Origin: DAHUZL01 sp035533215
Lineage (GTDB): Bacteria; Chloroflexota; Dormibacteria; Aeolococcales; Bog-877
Direction: 5' to 3'
NCBI GenBank assembly: GCA_035533215.1
Contig: DATLUG010000010.1
Location: forward strand, 1-64,000
Length of the DNA: 64,000 nucleotides
A program made the translations under genes and the position numbers. Within the stretch, counting starts at the first letter, position 1. The number at the start of each line of letters is the position of its first letter. The notes beneath the pieces are model-generated. The model was not told the origin of the DNA. It worked only from the letters and a program-made list of their open reading frames with translations, and made no database searches. Shown here piece by piece: positions 38,370 to 47,694 of this stretch.

Positions 38370-39821
38370 GTGGCCATCGATGAGTACGTGGCGAGGGGGA
38401 CCACCACCGACCCCGGCGCGGTCATCGCCTTCGCGCGGGACCAGGGGGTGCGGATCGTCGATGTGCGCTTCACCGACCTCATCGGGAGCTGGCAGCACTT
38501 CAGCATCCCGATCGCCGAGCTGACCGAGGGCCTGTTCAGCGACGGCATCGGGTTCGACGGCAGCAGCATCCGGGGGTTCCAGCCGATCCACGAGAGCGAC
38601 CTGCTCCTCTACCCCGACCCCCGGACCGCCTTCGTCGACCCGGTCCTGGAGGTCCCCACCCTCTCCCTCACCTGCGACATCGTCGATCCCATCACCCACG
38701 GCCGCTACTCCCGTGACCCCCGCTACGTCGCCGGCAAGGCCGAGGAGCACCTGCGCCGCAGCGGGATCGCCGACACCAGCTACTGGGGTCCGGAGTGCGA
38801 GTTCTACATCTTCAACTCGATGCGGTTCGACCAGAACCTCCACGAGGGCTACTACCACATCGACTCCATCGAGGGGATCTGGAACAGCGGCCAGAACGGG
38901 AGCCCCAACCTGGCCTACCGGCCGCGCCAGAAGGAGGGCTACTTCCCGCTGCCCCCCACCGACAAGCTCCAGGACCTGCGCAGCCGGATCACCCTGGCCC
39001 TGATCGCGGCCGGGGTCGACGTCGAGGTGCACCACCACGAGGTGGGGACCGCCGGCCAGACCGAGATCGACATGCGCTACGACACCCTGGTGACCATGGC
39101 CGACAAGGTGCAGATCTACAAGTACGTGGTGAAGAACGTGTGCCACCAGCACGGCTTCGTCGCCACCTTCATGCCCAAGCCGCTCTTCGGGGACAACGGC
39201 AGCGGGATGCACACCCACCAGTCGCTGTGGCGCGACGGCACCCCCCTCTTCTACGATGCGGACGGCTACGCCCGGCTCAGCGACCTGGCCCGCTGGTACA
39301 TCGGCGGCCTGCTCGCCCATGCTCCCGCGCTGCTGGCGTTCGCCGCCCCCACCACCAACAGCTACCGTCGACTGGTGCCGGGCTACGAGGCCCCGATCAA
39401 GCTCGCCTACTCCGCCCGCAACCGCTCCGCCTGCATCCGGATCCCCACCTACAGCGAGAAGCCGCAGCTCCGGCGACTGGAGTTCCGCTCGCCCGACCCC
39501 ACCTGCAATCCCTACCTGGCGTTCGCGGCGATGCTGATGGCGGGACTGGACGGGGTCACCCGGCGGATCGAGCCGCCGGCGCCGGTGGAGGCCGACCTCT
39601 ACGAGCTCCACGGGGCGGACGCCGACCGGGTGAAGGATCTGCCCGGCAGCCTCGGTGAGGTGCTGGACGCGCTGGAGGCGGACCACGACTTCCTCCTCCC
39701 CGGCGATGTCTTCACCCCCGACGTCATCGACACCTGGATCCGCTACAAGCGGGAGCGCGAGGTGGATCCCATCCGGCTCCGCCCCCACCCCTACGAGTTC
39801 TTCCTCTACGGCGACGCCTGA
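38370..39821 (+). CDS. glnA: Glutamine synthetase, type I
   Basis: A 483-residue enzyme from GTG 38370 with GGAAGGAGAG upstream. It makes glutamine from glutamate, ammonia and ATP. Motifs: DLIGSWQHFSIP, GIGFDGSSIRGF, WGPECEFYIF (metal Glu), EVHHHEVGTAGQTEIDM, NGSGMHTHQSLW, NRSACIRIP and RRLEFRSPDPTCNPYLAFAAM. Near the C-terminus DLYEL aligns with the Tyr adenylylation loop of GSI-beta (NLYDLP), although the following residues differ, so control by adenylylation is possible but not certain. It stands alone in its transcription unit. Confidence 0.96.
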   Translation: MAIDEYVARGTTTDPGAVIAFARDQGVRIVDVRFTDLIGSWQHFSIPIAELTEGLFSDGIGFDGSSIRGFQPIHESDLLLYPDPRTAFVDPVLEVPTLSLTCDIVDPITHGRYSRDPRYVAGKAEEHLRRSGIADTSYWGPECEFYIFNSMRFDQNLHEGYYHIDSIEGIWNSGQNGSPNLAYRPRQKEGYFPLPPTDKLQDLRSRITLALIAAGVDVEVHHHEVGTAGQTEIDMRYDTLVTMADKVQIYKYVVKNVCHQHGFVATFMPKPLFGDNGSGMHTHQSLWRDGTPLFYDADGYARLSDLARWYIGGLLAHAPALLAFAAPTTNSYRRLVPGYEAPIKLAYSARNRSACIRIPTYSEKPQLRRLEFRSPDPTCNPYLAFAAMLMAGLDGVTRRIEPPAPVEADLYELHGADADRVKDLPGSLGEVLDALEADHDFLLPGDVFTPDVIDTWIRYKREREVDPIRLRPHPYEFFLYGDA

Positions 39822-40443
39822 CCCGGCGCCCGCACCACCATTCCCCCTGGGCGGCCCCGGACCCTCGCGCCGGGGTCGCCCTCGTCCTCGATGGGAGGTC
39901 GCCCGCGAGGCCGCGGCCCGGTGAGGTTCCGCTGCCGCCAGGAGCCGGAGGCGACGGGTGACGGGTGCCCTGGAACCGGAGGCGGTGCGAGCCTCGACGC
40001 CGACCCCGTGCGCCGGGGCTCACCCGTCGGGCGACCGTCGTGGCGGACCACGTGCCCGCCCCGGCGGTGACCGCGACCCTCCCGGAGCGACCCGCGCGGG
40101 GCGGGTCGCGGCGCTGGGCCGGCGACCGCTCGCAAGCGGGGGGCCGGCACCGCTCGCGTCCGCGCCCCGGTGGCCTCGGCGGCGGTCCCGCTCCGGCCCG
40201 CATCGCCGCCCGCCCCCCAGACACACCAACCGCCGCTCCGGGCGGTCCGGGGCGGCGGCGGGGCGCCGGGAGGGGGCCCGGCGCGGGAGGGAGGGACTGT
40301 CGGGCACCGATGGGAAGCGGGGGATCGCGGGAGCCCGACCACAGGAGCATAGGCCGCGCCGGTGCCGATGGGGGCGCCTTCACCGAACTGTGAAGGCCGC
40401 GCGACAGCGGCGTGGCACGGTCCCAAGGGTCCGATCGCGGCGC
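39822..40443. other. Gene-free stretch
   Basis: 622 bases between convergent glnA and the EamA transporter. No supportable gene, RNA or repeat was found; the frames here are low-complexity GC-rich shadows. Confidence 0.5.
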
Positions 40444-41343
40444 TCAGGCGGGCGGGGGCCCGGCGGGGACCACCCGCGGCCCCGGGCGTCGCTCCCGCAC
40501 CACCGTCGCCACCCCGCAGAGGACCAGGGCGCCCCCCACCACGGTCGCCGCCCCCGGGCGCTCGCCCCGGATCCAGACCGCCAGCAGGGTGCCCACCACC
40601 GGCTGGATGAAGAGCAGGGGGGCGAGGGAGCCGGGCCGCACCCGTCGCAACCCGTAGAACCAGGCCCAGTAGCAGATGGCGGTGCTCACGAGGCCCATGT
40701 ATGTGACCCCGAGGATCCCGGCCGGGGTCAGGCCGGGCCAGCCGCGCAGGGCGAGGGCGGCGAGGCCGGCCGGCCACCACACCAGCAGGCTGCCGGTCAC
40801 CACCACGGCGGTGATGAGCAAGGGCGGGTAGCGGGTGGCGATGGTGGCGCCGACGATGGTGAAGCCGGCCTCGAACACCAGCGCCAGCACCACCAGGACA
40901 TTGCCGAGGGTCCCGGGACCGGCGAGGCCGATCGGGAGCCGCAGCCCTCGCTCCACGACGATGTACACCCCGACCAGCCCGGCCGCCAACCCCAGCGACT
41001 GCATCCGCCCGATCCGCTCGTGCAGGAAGAGCCAGCTGAGGCCGACCGTGGCCAGTCCCTCCGCCGCGATCAGCAGCGCCGTGTCGGTCGCCGACGTGAG
41101 GCCGAGGCCGAGGTACTCCAGGGCCTTGGTGGCGCCGAAGCCGAGCACGCACATGGCCGCGAGTCGCCAGCGGTCGGGGGCGGCACGGGGGAGCTGACGG
41201 CGCCCCCGCCAGAGCACCGGGGCCAGCGCGGCGGCGCCGATGGTGAAGCGGAGCATGTTGAGGCTGGCGAACGGCCAGGTGGCGAGGACCGCCTTGCCGG
41301 CGACGTAGGAGCCGGCCCAGAGCACGTTGGCGAGCGCGAGCAC
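40444..41343 (-). CDS. EamA-family (DMT) transporter
   Basis: A 299-residue protein with about ten helices in two EamA repeats: LALANVLWAGSYVAGKAVL begins the first, and LVLALVFEAGFTIVGATIA the second. ALEYLGLGLTSATDTALL and YWAWFYGLRRVRPGSLAPLL are the conserved fourth-helix regions. GTG 41343 is the first in-frame start that makes sense; the family usually starts there. It should export or import a metabolite such as an amino acid; the substrate is unknown. It reads 89 bp downstream of dxs. Confidence 0.85.
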   Translation of the reverse strand: MLALANVLWAGSYVAGKAVLATWPFASLNMLRFTIGAAALAPVLWRGRRQLPRAAPDRWRLAAMCVLGFGATKALEYLGLGLTSATDTALLIAAEGLATVGLSWLFLHERIGRMQSLGLAAGLVGVYIVVERGLRLPIGLAGPGTLGNVLVVLALVFEAGFTIVGATIATRYPPLLITAVVVTGSLLVWWPAGLAALALRGWPGLTPAGILGVTYMGLVSTAICYWAWFYGLRRVRPGSLAPLLFIQPVVGTLLAVWIRGERPGAATVVGGALVLCGVATVVRERRPGPRVVPAGPPPA

Positions 41344-41432
41344 GGCGAGGGCGGAGCCGCGGCTGCCGCCTCCGGAGCCTGCGAGCGGCGGTCGGCGGCG
41401 CGCCCCGGGCGGGCGCGTTCGCGCGGGTGGGG

Positions 41433-43403
41433 TCAGCCGGCGGCTCGGTCGCGGGCGGCGGCCATCGGGCCGCCCACGTGGGCGGCGTGGGCGAGCTGGT
41501 CGGCGTTCGCCACGGCGGCGCGCGCCGCCGCCACCACCGCGGCGACGGTCAGCCCAGCCTCGGCGAGCACCTGGGCCTGGCTGGCGTGGGGAAGGAAGCG
41601 GTCGGGGATCGCGACGTGGCGGACCGGCACCACCACCCCTGCCGCCGCGAGGGCCTCGCTGACCGCCGCGCCCAGCCCCCCACAGCCGGTGCCGTCCTCG
41701 ACCGTGACCATGGCCCGGTGCTGGCCGGCCCAGTCGGGCAGGCGCTGGTCCAGTGGCTTCACGAACCGGGCGTTGAGGACGGTGGCACGGACCCCGGCCT
41801 CGCCGAGCTGGGTCGCGGCGCCCTCCGCCACGGCCACCATCTTGCCCGCGGCGGCGATGCAGACATCGCTGCCGCCCGCTCGGACGACCTCCCACGAGCC
41901 GATCGCGACCGGCTCCAGGTCGACCGCGAACCCGCCGGCCCTGCCCTTGGGGTATCGGAGGGCGAAGGGACCTCGGTGCCGCAGCCCGGTGGCCAGCAGC
42001 CGGCCCAGCTCGGTGGCGTCACGCGGGGTCGCCAGCACCAGGTTGGGCACGCAGCGGAGGTAGCTGAGGTCGAAGGCCCCGTGGGCCGAGCTCCCGTCCT
42101 CGCCGCCGACCCCGGCCCGGTCGAGGACGAACGTCACCGGCAGGTCGTGCAGGGCGACGTCCATGGCCACCTGGTCGAAGGCGCGCTGAAGGAACGTCGA
42201 GTAGATGCACACCACCGGGTGGGCGCCCCCCATCGCCAGCCCGGCTGCGAAGGTGACCGCGTGCTGCTCGGCGATGCCGACGTCGTAGAAGCGATCCGGG
42301 TAGCGCCGGGCGAACTCCAGCAGGCCGGTGGACGACCCCATCGCGGCGGTGATGGCCACCAGCGACGGGTCGTCCGCCGCCGCCGCCAGCAGGCACTCCG
42401 CGAAGACATCGGTGTAGGTCGGCTGCGCCGACACCACCGCCCCGGTCTGGGCCGGCAGGGCCGACACCCCGTGCATCTTGTCGATCTCGTCGGCGAGCGC
42501 GGGCGGGTAGCCGCGTCCCTTCTCGGTCACCACGTGGACCACGACCGGGCCGGACAGCCGCCCCGCCAGCCGGAGCGCCCGCTCCACCTGGCCGAGATCG
42601 TGGCCGTCGATGGGACCGGAGTACTTGAGGCCGAGGTCCTCGAAGAAGACCTGGGGCGCCACCAGCTGCTTCACCCCGGTCTTCAGCCGGCGCGCGACCT
42701 CGTGCGCCGGATCGCCCACGCCGGGCAGCGCCGAGAGGAAGTCGCCGATCCCGCTCTTGGCGGCCTGGTAGTGGGGGTCGAGCCGGAGGCGGGCGAGGTG
42801 GTTGGCGAGGCCGCCCACCGTGGGGGCGTAGGAGCGACCGTTGTCGTTGAGGACGACGATGAGGTCGGGGCGGAGGGTGCCGATGTTGTTGAGCGCCTCG
42901 TAGGCCATCCCGCCGGTGAGCGAGCCGTCACCGACCACCGCCACCACCTGCCCCGGGGTGCCGCTGCGGCGGCGGGCCTGGGCCAGCCCCAGCGCGTAGC
43001 TCAGCGCGGTCGAGGCGTGGCTGTTCTCGACCCAGTCGTGGTCCGACTCGCTCCGGGACGGATAGCCGGAGAGGCCGTCCTTCTGGCGCAGGCCGCCGAA
43101 CCGATGGCGCCGACCGGTCAGCAGCTTGTGGACGTACGCCTGGTGGCCGGTGTCGAAGATGAGGGCGTCCACGGGGCTGTCGAAGACCCGGTGGAGCGCC
43201 AGGGTCAGCTCGACGATGCCGAGGTTGGGACCGAGATGGCCGCCGGTGCGGGTCACCGACTCGACCAGGAAGTCACGGATCTCCTGGGCCAGCTGCCCGC
43301 ACTCCGCGCGGGTCAGGGTGCGGCAGTCGTGGGGGCCGTCGATGCGCCCGAGGATCGGCCCCGGGCCGCCCGGGACCGCGAGCGCACCGGTCCCCTGCGC
43401 CAT
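41433..43403 (-). CDS. dxs: 1-Deoxy-D-xylulose-5-phosphate synthase
   Basis: A 656-residue TPP enzyme that condenses pyruvate and glyceraldehyde-3-phosphate, the first step of the MEP isoprenoid route. Motifs: GGHLGPNLGIVELTLALH, FDTGHQAYVHKLLTGR, GDGSLTGGMAYEALNN (TPP and Mg), and DVGIAEQHAVTFAAGLA with the catalytic Glu. One residue is odd: in the segment DRAGVGGEDGSSAHGAFD the first His of the usual THHG/THQG box is Ala. The rest, including the transketolase C-terminal domain, is intact. ATG 43403 is used. Confidence 0.93.
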   Translation of the reverse strand: MAQGTGALAVPGGPGPILGRIDGPHDCRTLTRAECGQLAQEIRDFLVESVTRTGGHLGPNLGIVELTLALHRVFDSPVDALIFDTGHQAYVHKLLTGRRHRFGGLRQKDGLSGYPSRSESDHDWVENSHASTALSYALGLAQARRRSGTPGQVVAVVGDGSLTGGMAYEALNNIGTLRPDLIVVLNDNGRSYAPTVGGLANHLARLRLDPHYQAAKSGIGDFLSALPGVGDPAHEVARRLKTGVKQLVAPQVFFEDLGLKYSGPIDGHDLGQVERALRLAGRLSGPVVVHVVTEKGRGYPPALADEIDKMHGVSALPAQTGAVVSAQPTYTDVFAECLLAAAADDPSLVAITAAMGSSTGLLEFARRYPDRFYDVGIAEQHAVTFAAGLAMGGAHPVVCIYSTFLQRAFDQVAMDVALHDLPVTFVLDRAGVGGEDGSSAHGAFDLSYLRCVPNLVLATPRDATELGRLLATGLRHRGPFALRYPKGRAGGFAVDLEPVAIGSWEVVRAGGSDVCIAAAGKMVAVAEGAATQLGEAGVRATVLNARFVKPLDQRLPDWAGQHRAMVTVEDGTGCGGLGAAVSEALAAAGVVVPVRHVAIPDRFLPHASQAQVLAEAGLTVAAVVAAARAAVANADQLAHAAHVGGPMAAARDRAAG

Positions 43404-43517
43404 GGTCCGATTATAGGCTGGGGGCCGAAACGCGCCGGCCGTGGCGGGGCCGCCGGCGGGGCGGGGCGGAGGCCCGATGGGTCGCCCGGCGAGCGGTCGG
43501 GCGATCATAGCTCCACG

Positions 43518-44180
43518 ATGCACGCCCTCCGCCGCGTCCTCCGAACCCTCGCGGCACCCGGGTTCGCCCGCCGCCCCCCGCTCGGCCTCCGCGTCGCCCC
43601 CGAGGTGCTCGGCGGTCTGCTGGGGATCGTCGCGCTGGTGGCGGCGGTGGGGAACGCGGGCGCCCTCGCCGCCGTGCTCGCAAGCCTCGTCCACCCGGGG
43701 TCGCTGGGAGGCTGGCTCCCGGCGCTCGCCACCCTGGTGGGGGCCGCGGTGGGGCTCGCCGGGGACGTCCTGGTCGGGCTCGGGGCCTTCGCGCTCAGCC
43801 GCCTGCCCCGGCTGGGCGCCGAGCTGGTGGTGGTCGGCCTCCTCCTCGCCCTGGCGGCGACGCTGATGCTGGGCGCGACCGGCGGCTCCCTCCTCGCCGC
43901 CCTCGTGTACGTGGCCGCGCTGGTCCTGGTCTACCTCCTCGTGGTCGCCTCGGCGGCGGGCCGCCCCGAGCCGGCTGCCGAGGGGGAGGCCGGCGGGGAC
44001 GTCCCGCCGAGCGGAGGGTCGGGGCCGGCCCGTGCGCCGGTGCCGTGGATCCTGCCCGCCGAACCCCGCCAGCCGCAGGCCTGGCGCCGACCCGACGCCG
44101 CCGGGTCGCGGCCATCGGGCGGCGCCGGCCCGTCGCCCGAGCCCGGGGTGCCCGCCGGGACCCCGGGAGACTCGCCCTGA
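43518..44180 (+). CDS. Membrane protein with Pro-rich tail
   Basis: A 220-residue protein. A basic start is followed by about four helices: VLGGLLGIVALVAAVGNAGAL, LATLVGAAVGLAGDVLVGLG, LVVVGLLLALAATLMLG and LAALVYVAALVLVYLLVVA. The last 75 residues are Pro/Gly-rich and soluble. No family is recognised. It is followed 11 bp later by a CPBP-family protease gene and is divergent from dxs. Confidence 0.6.
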   Translation: MHALRRVLRTLAAPGFARRPPLGLRVAPEVLGGLLGIVALVAAVGNAGALAAVLASLVHPGSLGGWLPALATLVGAAVGLAGDVLVGLGAFALSRLPRLGAELVVVGLLLALAATLMLGATGGSLLAALVYVAALVLVYLLVVASAAGRPEPAAEGEAGGDVPPSGGSGPARAPVPWILPAEPRQPQAWRRPDAAGSRPSGGAGPSPEPGVPAGTPGDSP

Positions 44181-44191
44181 CCGGCCCCGCG

Positions 44192-44983
44192 GTGACCGCG
44201 CCGCCGCCGCCGCCGGCCCAGAAACACGGTCGATTCCCCCTTGTCCCCTGGGGCTGGACCGACCTCGGCCTGGTCCTCCTCCTCTGCGTGCCCGCCCTCG
44301 CCCTCGCCTACGCGCTCCTGGTCCTGGTCAGCCTCGCCCTCCGCGCCGTCGGCGCCCTGCCCGCGGGTGGTCACCTCGGCACCACCTGGCTGGCCCTCCT
44401 CAACCTCGTCGGCGACGGCCTCGTCTACGGCGCCGTGGTGGCGGTGGTCCTGTGGGTCACGGTGGGCCGCCGCCACCTCCCGCTCGCCCTGCTCGGCCTC
44501 CGTCCGGCGCCGGTGCGGGTGCTGCTGGCGATGCCGGCGCTGGCGATCGCCCTGCAGCTGGCGGGCTCGATCATCACCGCCGGCCTCGGCCCCCTGTTCC
44601 GGGCCGGCCCCAACCCCCAGGTCTGCCAGATACGCACTGGCTACAGCGGCGGCGAGTGGCTCGCGATCCTGGCCATCGCGGTGGTCGCGCCGGCGGCCGA
44701 GGAGCTGATCTTCCGGGGCTTCCTGTATGGGACCTTGCGGCAGCGGATGTCCTGGTGGGCGGCGGCGGCGGTGAGCGGCCTGGCGTTCGCGATCCTGCAC
44801 GCGGCGTCGGTGGGCGGCTACGTCCTGCTGCTGCTCCCGGCCCTGTTCCTGGCCGGGGTGGTGCTGGCCGCGGTCTACGAGTGGACCCGGTCCCTGGTCC
44901 CGGGGATGGTGGTGCACGCGTCCTACAACCTGTTCGCCGTGCTCCTCATCTTCGTCGCCAGCCCCGGCGCGCGCTGTGGCTGA
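44192..44983 (+). CDS. CPBP (CAAX/Abi) intramembrane metalloprotease
   Basis: A 263-residue protein from GTG 44192. About seven helices; the three conserved blocks are APAAEELIFRGFLYG (EEXXXR, the Glu pair and Arg), FAILHAASVG (second block His) and VVHASYNLFAVLL (HXXXN-type third block). These residues form the zinc-free or metal-bound active site of Rce1-like proteases. A Pro-rich N-terminal tail precedes the first helix. Its bacterial roles include bacteriocin immunity and peptide processing; the substrate is unknown. Probably cotranscribed with the membrane protein before it. Confidence 0.88.
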   Translation: MTAPPPPPAQKHGRFPLVPWGWTDLGLVLLLCVPALALAYALLVLVSLALRAVGALPAGGHLGTTWLALLNLVGDGLVYGAVVAVVLWVTVGRRHLPLALLGLRPAPVRVLLAMPALAIALQLAGSIITAGLGPLFRAGPNPQVCQIRTGYSGGEWLAILAIAVVAPAAEELIFRGFLYGTLRQRMSWWAAAAVSGLAFAILHAASVGGYVLLLLPALFLAGVVLAAVYEWTRSLVPGMVVHASYNLFAVLLIFVASPGARCG

Positions 44984-45387
44984 CCCCGGCCGCCGCGCCC
45001 GCCCGCATCTGGGCTCGACGGCCCGGTCCCGGCGCCGGGCGCGCCCGGCGCAGAGATCGCTCCGGCACCGGGCCATGATCGCCACCGCGCGGGAGGCGCG
45101 GTCGGCGTGCCCGCCACCCCCCCGGGCCACCGGGGCGGAGCCCATCCGGGGAGGGACCGGCCCTGGAACGGCGGCGCCGGAGGACCCGCCGCTCCGACCA
45201 TCGTGGCGGAGCGGGGGACCCATCTCGGCGGCGCCGCCCGCCCGAGGGTCCGCCGGCGGATCACCGCCAGCGGCCGCTGACGCCCCCGAGGGCCGCCGGT
45301 AGCAGACAATCCTCCCGCCGGCCGGGCCGCCCGGCGGCCAAGGGGTCCGCGGGATCGGGCCCCGGCTCGGACACGGAGGGACGGCCG
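44984..45387. other. Gene-free stretch
   Basis: 404 bases with no supportable gene. The right end holds the ribosome-binding site (GGAGGG) of the universal stress protein. Confidence 0.5.
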
Positions 45388-45834
45388 ATGTTCAAGCGGA
45401 TCCTGGTCGCGGTCGACGATTCCGATCCCGCCAACCGAGCGGTCGACGCCGCCGAGGACCTGGCGCGCCGGTACGGGGCCCACCTGCGCGTCGTCAACGT
45501 CCACCAGCCGATCGCCCTCACCATCGCCGCCGCCGGCTCGATGCCGCTGCCGGGCTTCGTCGACGACACCGACCGCGAGGTGGAGGCCCTGGACCGGTCC
45601 CAGGTCGCGGCGATCGTCGATCGGCTCAAGGCGGCCGGGATCGACGCCGAGGGGACCCTGGTCGTCGAGGGCGGCCCAGTCGGTCAGGCGATCGCCGACG
45701 TGGCCAGCCAGACGGCGGCGGACCTGGTGGTCACCGGCTCGCGCGGCCGATCCCAGCTCGGCGGCCTGGTGCTCGGCAGCACCGCGTACCAGCTGATCCA
45801 CCTGGTCCAGTGCCCGGTGCTGGTCGTGCGCTGA
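45388..45834 (+). CDS. Universal stress protein (UspA family)
   Basis: A 148-residue single-domain protein. The start FKRILVAVDDSDPANRAVDAA and the C-terminal GSRGRSQLGGLVLGSTAYQLIHLVQCPVLVV contain the ATP-binding G-2x-G-9x-G-S/T motif, so it is of the nucleotide-binding type. These proteins are induced in stationary phase or under stress. GGAGGG lies upstream of ATG 45388. It is alone in its unit and convergent with the cytochrome b cluster. Confidence 0.9.
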   Translation: MFKRILVAVDDSDPANRAVDAAEDLARRYGAHLRVVNVHQPIALTIAAAGSMPLPGFVDDTDREVEALDRSQVAAIVDRLKAAGIDAEGTLVVEGGPVGQAIADVASQTAADLVVTGSRGRSQLGGLVLGSTAYQLIHLVQCPVLVVR

Positions 45835-45930
45835 CGCCGGTGACGGCGCGTCCGCTGCCTGTGCCGTGGTGGGGGGCGGCGGCCACCGTCCGGGCCCTGT
45901 GGCGCGGCGCTGCCGGTGGCGGCAGTTCGG

Positions 45931-46914
45931 TCAGGGGCCGCCCGCCCGGCGGGCCTGCTCCCGGTAGTGCTCTCGCCAGATCAGGCGGTAGAGCGGCACC
46001 CAGCGGGGGATGTCCCGCAAGCCGGGGATGAACGGCGTCAGCAGGAGCAGCGTCGTCAGCAGCCCCATGGTCAGCACCACCAGGAGGTCGGCGTTGCTGG
46101 CGGCGCGGTACGGCGGCACCTGGTACCACATGGTGTACAACCACAGCCACGCCTGACCGGGGTAGCGCCCGGTCTCGTTCATCATTCCCCACTGGCTCCC
46201 GAGCAGGTGCTGGGCGTGCGCCAGCGAGGGCAGGTAGCTGCCGTCGCCGAGGAACAGCAGGGGCCCGGTGTAGTCGGTCTGGAAGAAGTGCCCGCTCTCC
46301 AGCAGGAGGCCGTCCAGGCCGCCGCTGCGGGCGACCGAGAGGAGGCTGCGCATCATCACCGGCAGGGGACCGCTGCCGGTGGCGGACGACGTCACCAGCG
46401 CTCCGGCCGCGATCCGTGCCTGCGGGAGCGCCCTCGCGTAGGCGGCCAGCCAGCGCGCCCGCTCCCGCCGGGTCCCGCGGTGGTAGCGGGCCAGCGCGCG
46501 GGCCAGGCTGGGGTCGGAGGCGGCCGCCAGCCGGAGCGGGTGGAGGACGTCCGCCCGAGCGGCGTCGAGGGGCAGGTGGACGCCGGCCCAGAGCTGGGGG
46601 GCCAGCGGTCCCCAGGTCTGCACCGACGCGCCGGGACCCCTGCCGCCGACATCGAGGGTGTAGGGGGGGCCGTAGTCGGCGCTGATCGTGGTCCCCTGCA
46701 GCTCACTGGTGGCGGTCGCGATCAGGTCGAGGGGGTCGTGCTGGGCCCAGCTCCGCACCGTCACCGGCGGCACGTCGGGCGAGGAGAGCACCGCCGCCAG
46801 CACCAGCACCAGGAGCAGGACGGCCGCCAGCGCCAGGGCCAGCTCCTTGACGAGGTCATACGGGGCCATCCGCACCCCCCGGTGGTAGGCCGCCTGGTCC
46901 GGCCGCCGCCGCAT
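45931..46914 (-). CDS. Unusual second membrane subunit of a cytochrome b complex
   Basis: A 327-residue protein whose ATG shares one base with the cytochrome b stop. The N-terminal helix (LALALAAVLLLVLVLAAVL) leads to an outside domain of about 200 residues, then a C-terminal helix (LLVVLTMGLLTTLLLLTPF) and a cytoplasmic tail containing IPGLRDIPRWVPLYRLIWR. That tail resembles the end of fused or split cytochrome b C-terminal subunits, but the PDHW/PEWY-type quinol site of subunit IV is not visible. The large outer domain replaces it. It probably completes the b complex, but its role is not established. Confidence 0.65.
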   Translation of the reverse strand: MRRRPDQAAYHRGVRMAPYDLVKELALALAAVLLLVLVLAAVLSSPDVPPVTVRSWAQHDPLDLIATATSELQGTTISADYGPPYTLDVGGRGPGASVQTWGPLAPQLWAGVHLPLDAARADVLHPLRLAAASDPSLARALARYHRGTRRERARWLAAYARALPQARIAAGALVTSSATGSGPLPVMMRSLLSVARSGGLDGLLLESGHFFQTDYTGPLLFLGDGSYLPSLAHAQHLLGSQWGMMNETGRYPGQAWLWLYTMWYQVPPYRAASNADLLVVLTMGLLTTLLLLTPFIPGLRDIPRWVPLYRLIWREHYREQARRAGGP

Positions 46915-47534
46915 CAGCGGGCGCTCGGGTCGATCGGCCTGACGATCCCGCGCATCCGGACCTGGACCAGGTGGACGGCCACCAAGGTGGTGACCAGGAT
47001 CGGCAGCAGCATCACATGGAGCCCGTACATCTGGCCGAAGTCGAGGACGTTGAAGAACGCCCCCGCGCCGGTGGCGTTGACCCCGTCCTTGGCGTTGATC
47101 GCGACCCACTGGGCGGCGAAGTTCTGCTGGGCCAGGTAGCCGGTGAAGGCGGTCACGATGCTGACCAGGAACACCACCACCCCCACCATCCACGTGGGCG
47201 CACGGCCGTCGCGCCAGGTGGCGCCGAAGTACTGACCCCACAGGTGCAGGACCATGAACACGAAGAAGAGCTGGACGCCCCAGAAGTGGACGCTGTTGAC
47301 GACATGGCCCTGGGGCGACACGTGCCACCACTGGGGCCCGAAGGCGGCCAGCACCACCCCGGAGACGATCACCCACACCAGGGCGGCGATCGCCACCACC
47401 CCGAACACGTACACCCATGAGGCCATGTAGGCCGGCTCCTGGTCGGGGAGGAGATGCTCCAGGGGCAGCTCCCGCTGGATCACCCCGCGCAGGGCCCGGG
47501 TCCAGCTCCTCGGCGCGCGCCGCCGGTCAGCCAT
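46914..47534 (-). CDS. Cytochrome b6-like, N-terminal b-heme subunit
   Basis: A 206-residue protein with four helices. Heme ligands: His83 in SVHFWG and His97 in VLHLWG (13 residues between), His173 in YGLHVM and His188 in VAVHLV (14 between). The 14-residue spacing in the second pair is the b6-type hallmark. Length also fits cytochrome b6, not full-length cytochrome b. It should hold two b hemes and pass electrons from quinol across the membrane. The Rieske partner is not adjacent; the window's Rieske protein is at 9749-10504. Confidence 0.88.
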   Translation of the reverse strand: MADRRRAPRSWTRALRGVIQRELPLEHLLPDQEPAYMASWVYVFGVVAIAALVWVIVSGVVLAAFGPQWWHVSPQGHVVNSVHFWGVQLFFVFMVLHLWGQYFGATWRDGRAPTWMVGVVVFLVSIVTAFTGYLAQQNFAAQWVAINAKDGVNATGAGAFFNVLDFGQMYGLHVMLLPILVTTLVAVHLVQVRMRGIVRPIDPSAR

Positions 47535-47694
47535 CGCGGGGCTCCTCGTCGCTCCCTTGCCGTCGACGCCGGCGGCCGGGGAAGGGCAGGACCAGCGCCA
47601 GCGCGAAGAGGCCGAGCATGACCGCGATGAGGATGAGATTGGGCAGCGAGATGACGACGAAGGCCCAGTGCACGTACGGCGCCGGCTGGTTCAT
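47527..47694 (-). CDS. 55-residue single-pass membrane protein of the b cluster
   Basis: A short protein from ATG 47694 with GGAGGA upstream. It has one long hydrophobic segment (HWAFVVISLPNLILIAVMLGLFALALVLPF) and a basic/acidic tail RRRRRQGSDEE, so the C-terminus should be cytoplasmic. It overlaps the start of the cytochrome b6-like gene by 8 bp and is the first gene of the cluster. Small single-helix subunits are a normal part of bc and b6f complexes, which supports a structural role here. Confidence 0.7.
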   Translation of the reverse strand: MNQPAPYVHWAFVVISLPNLILIAVMLGLFALALVLPFPGRRRRRQGSDEEPRDG

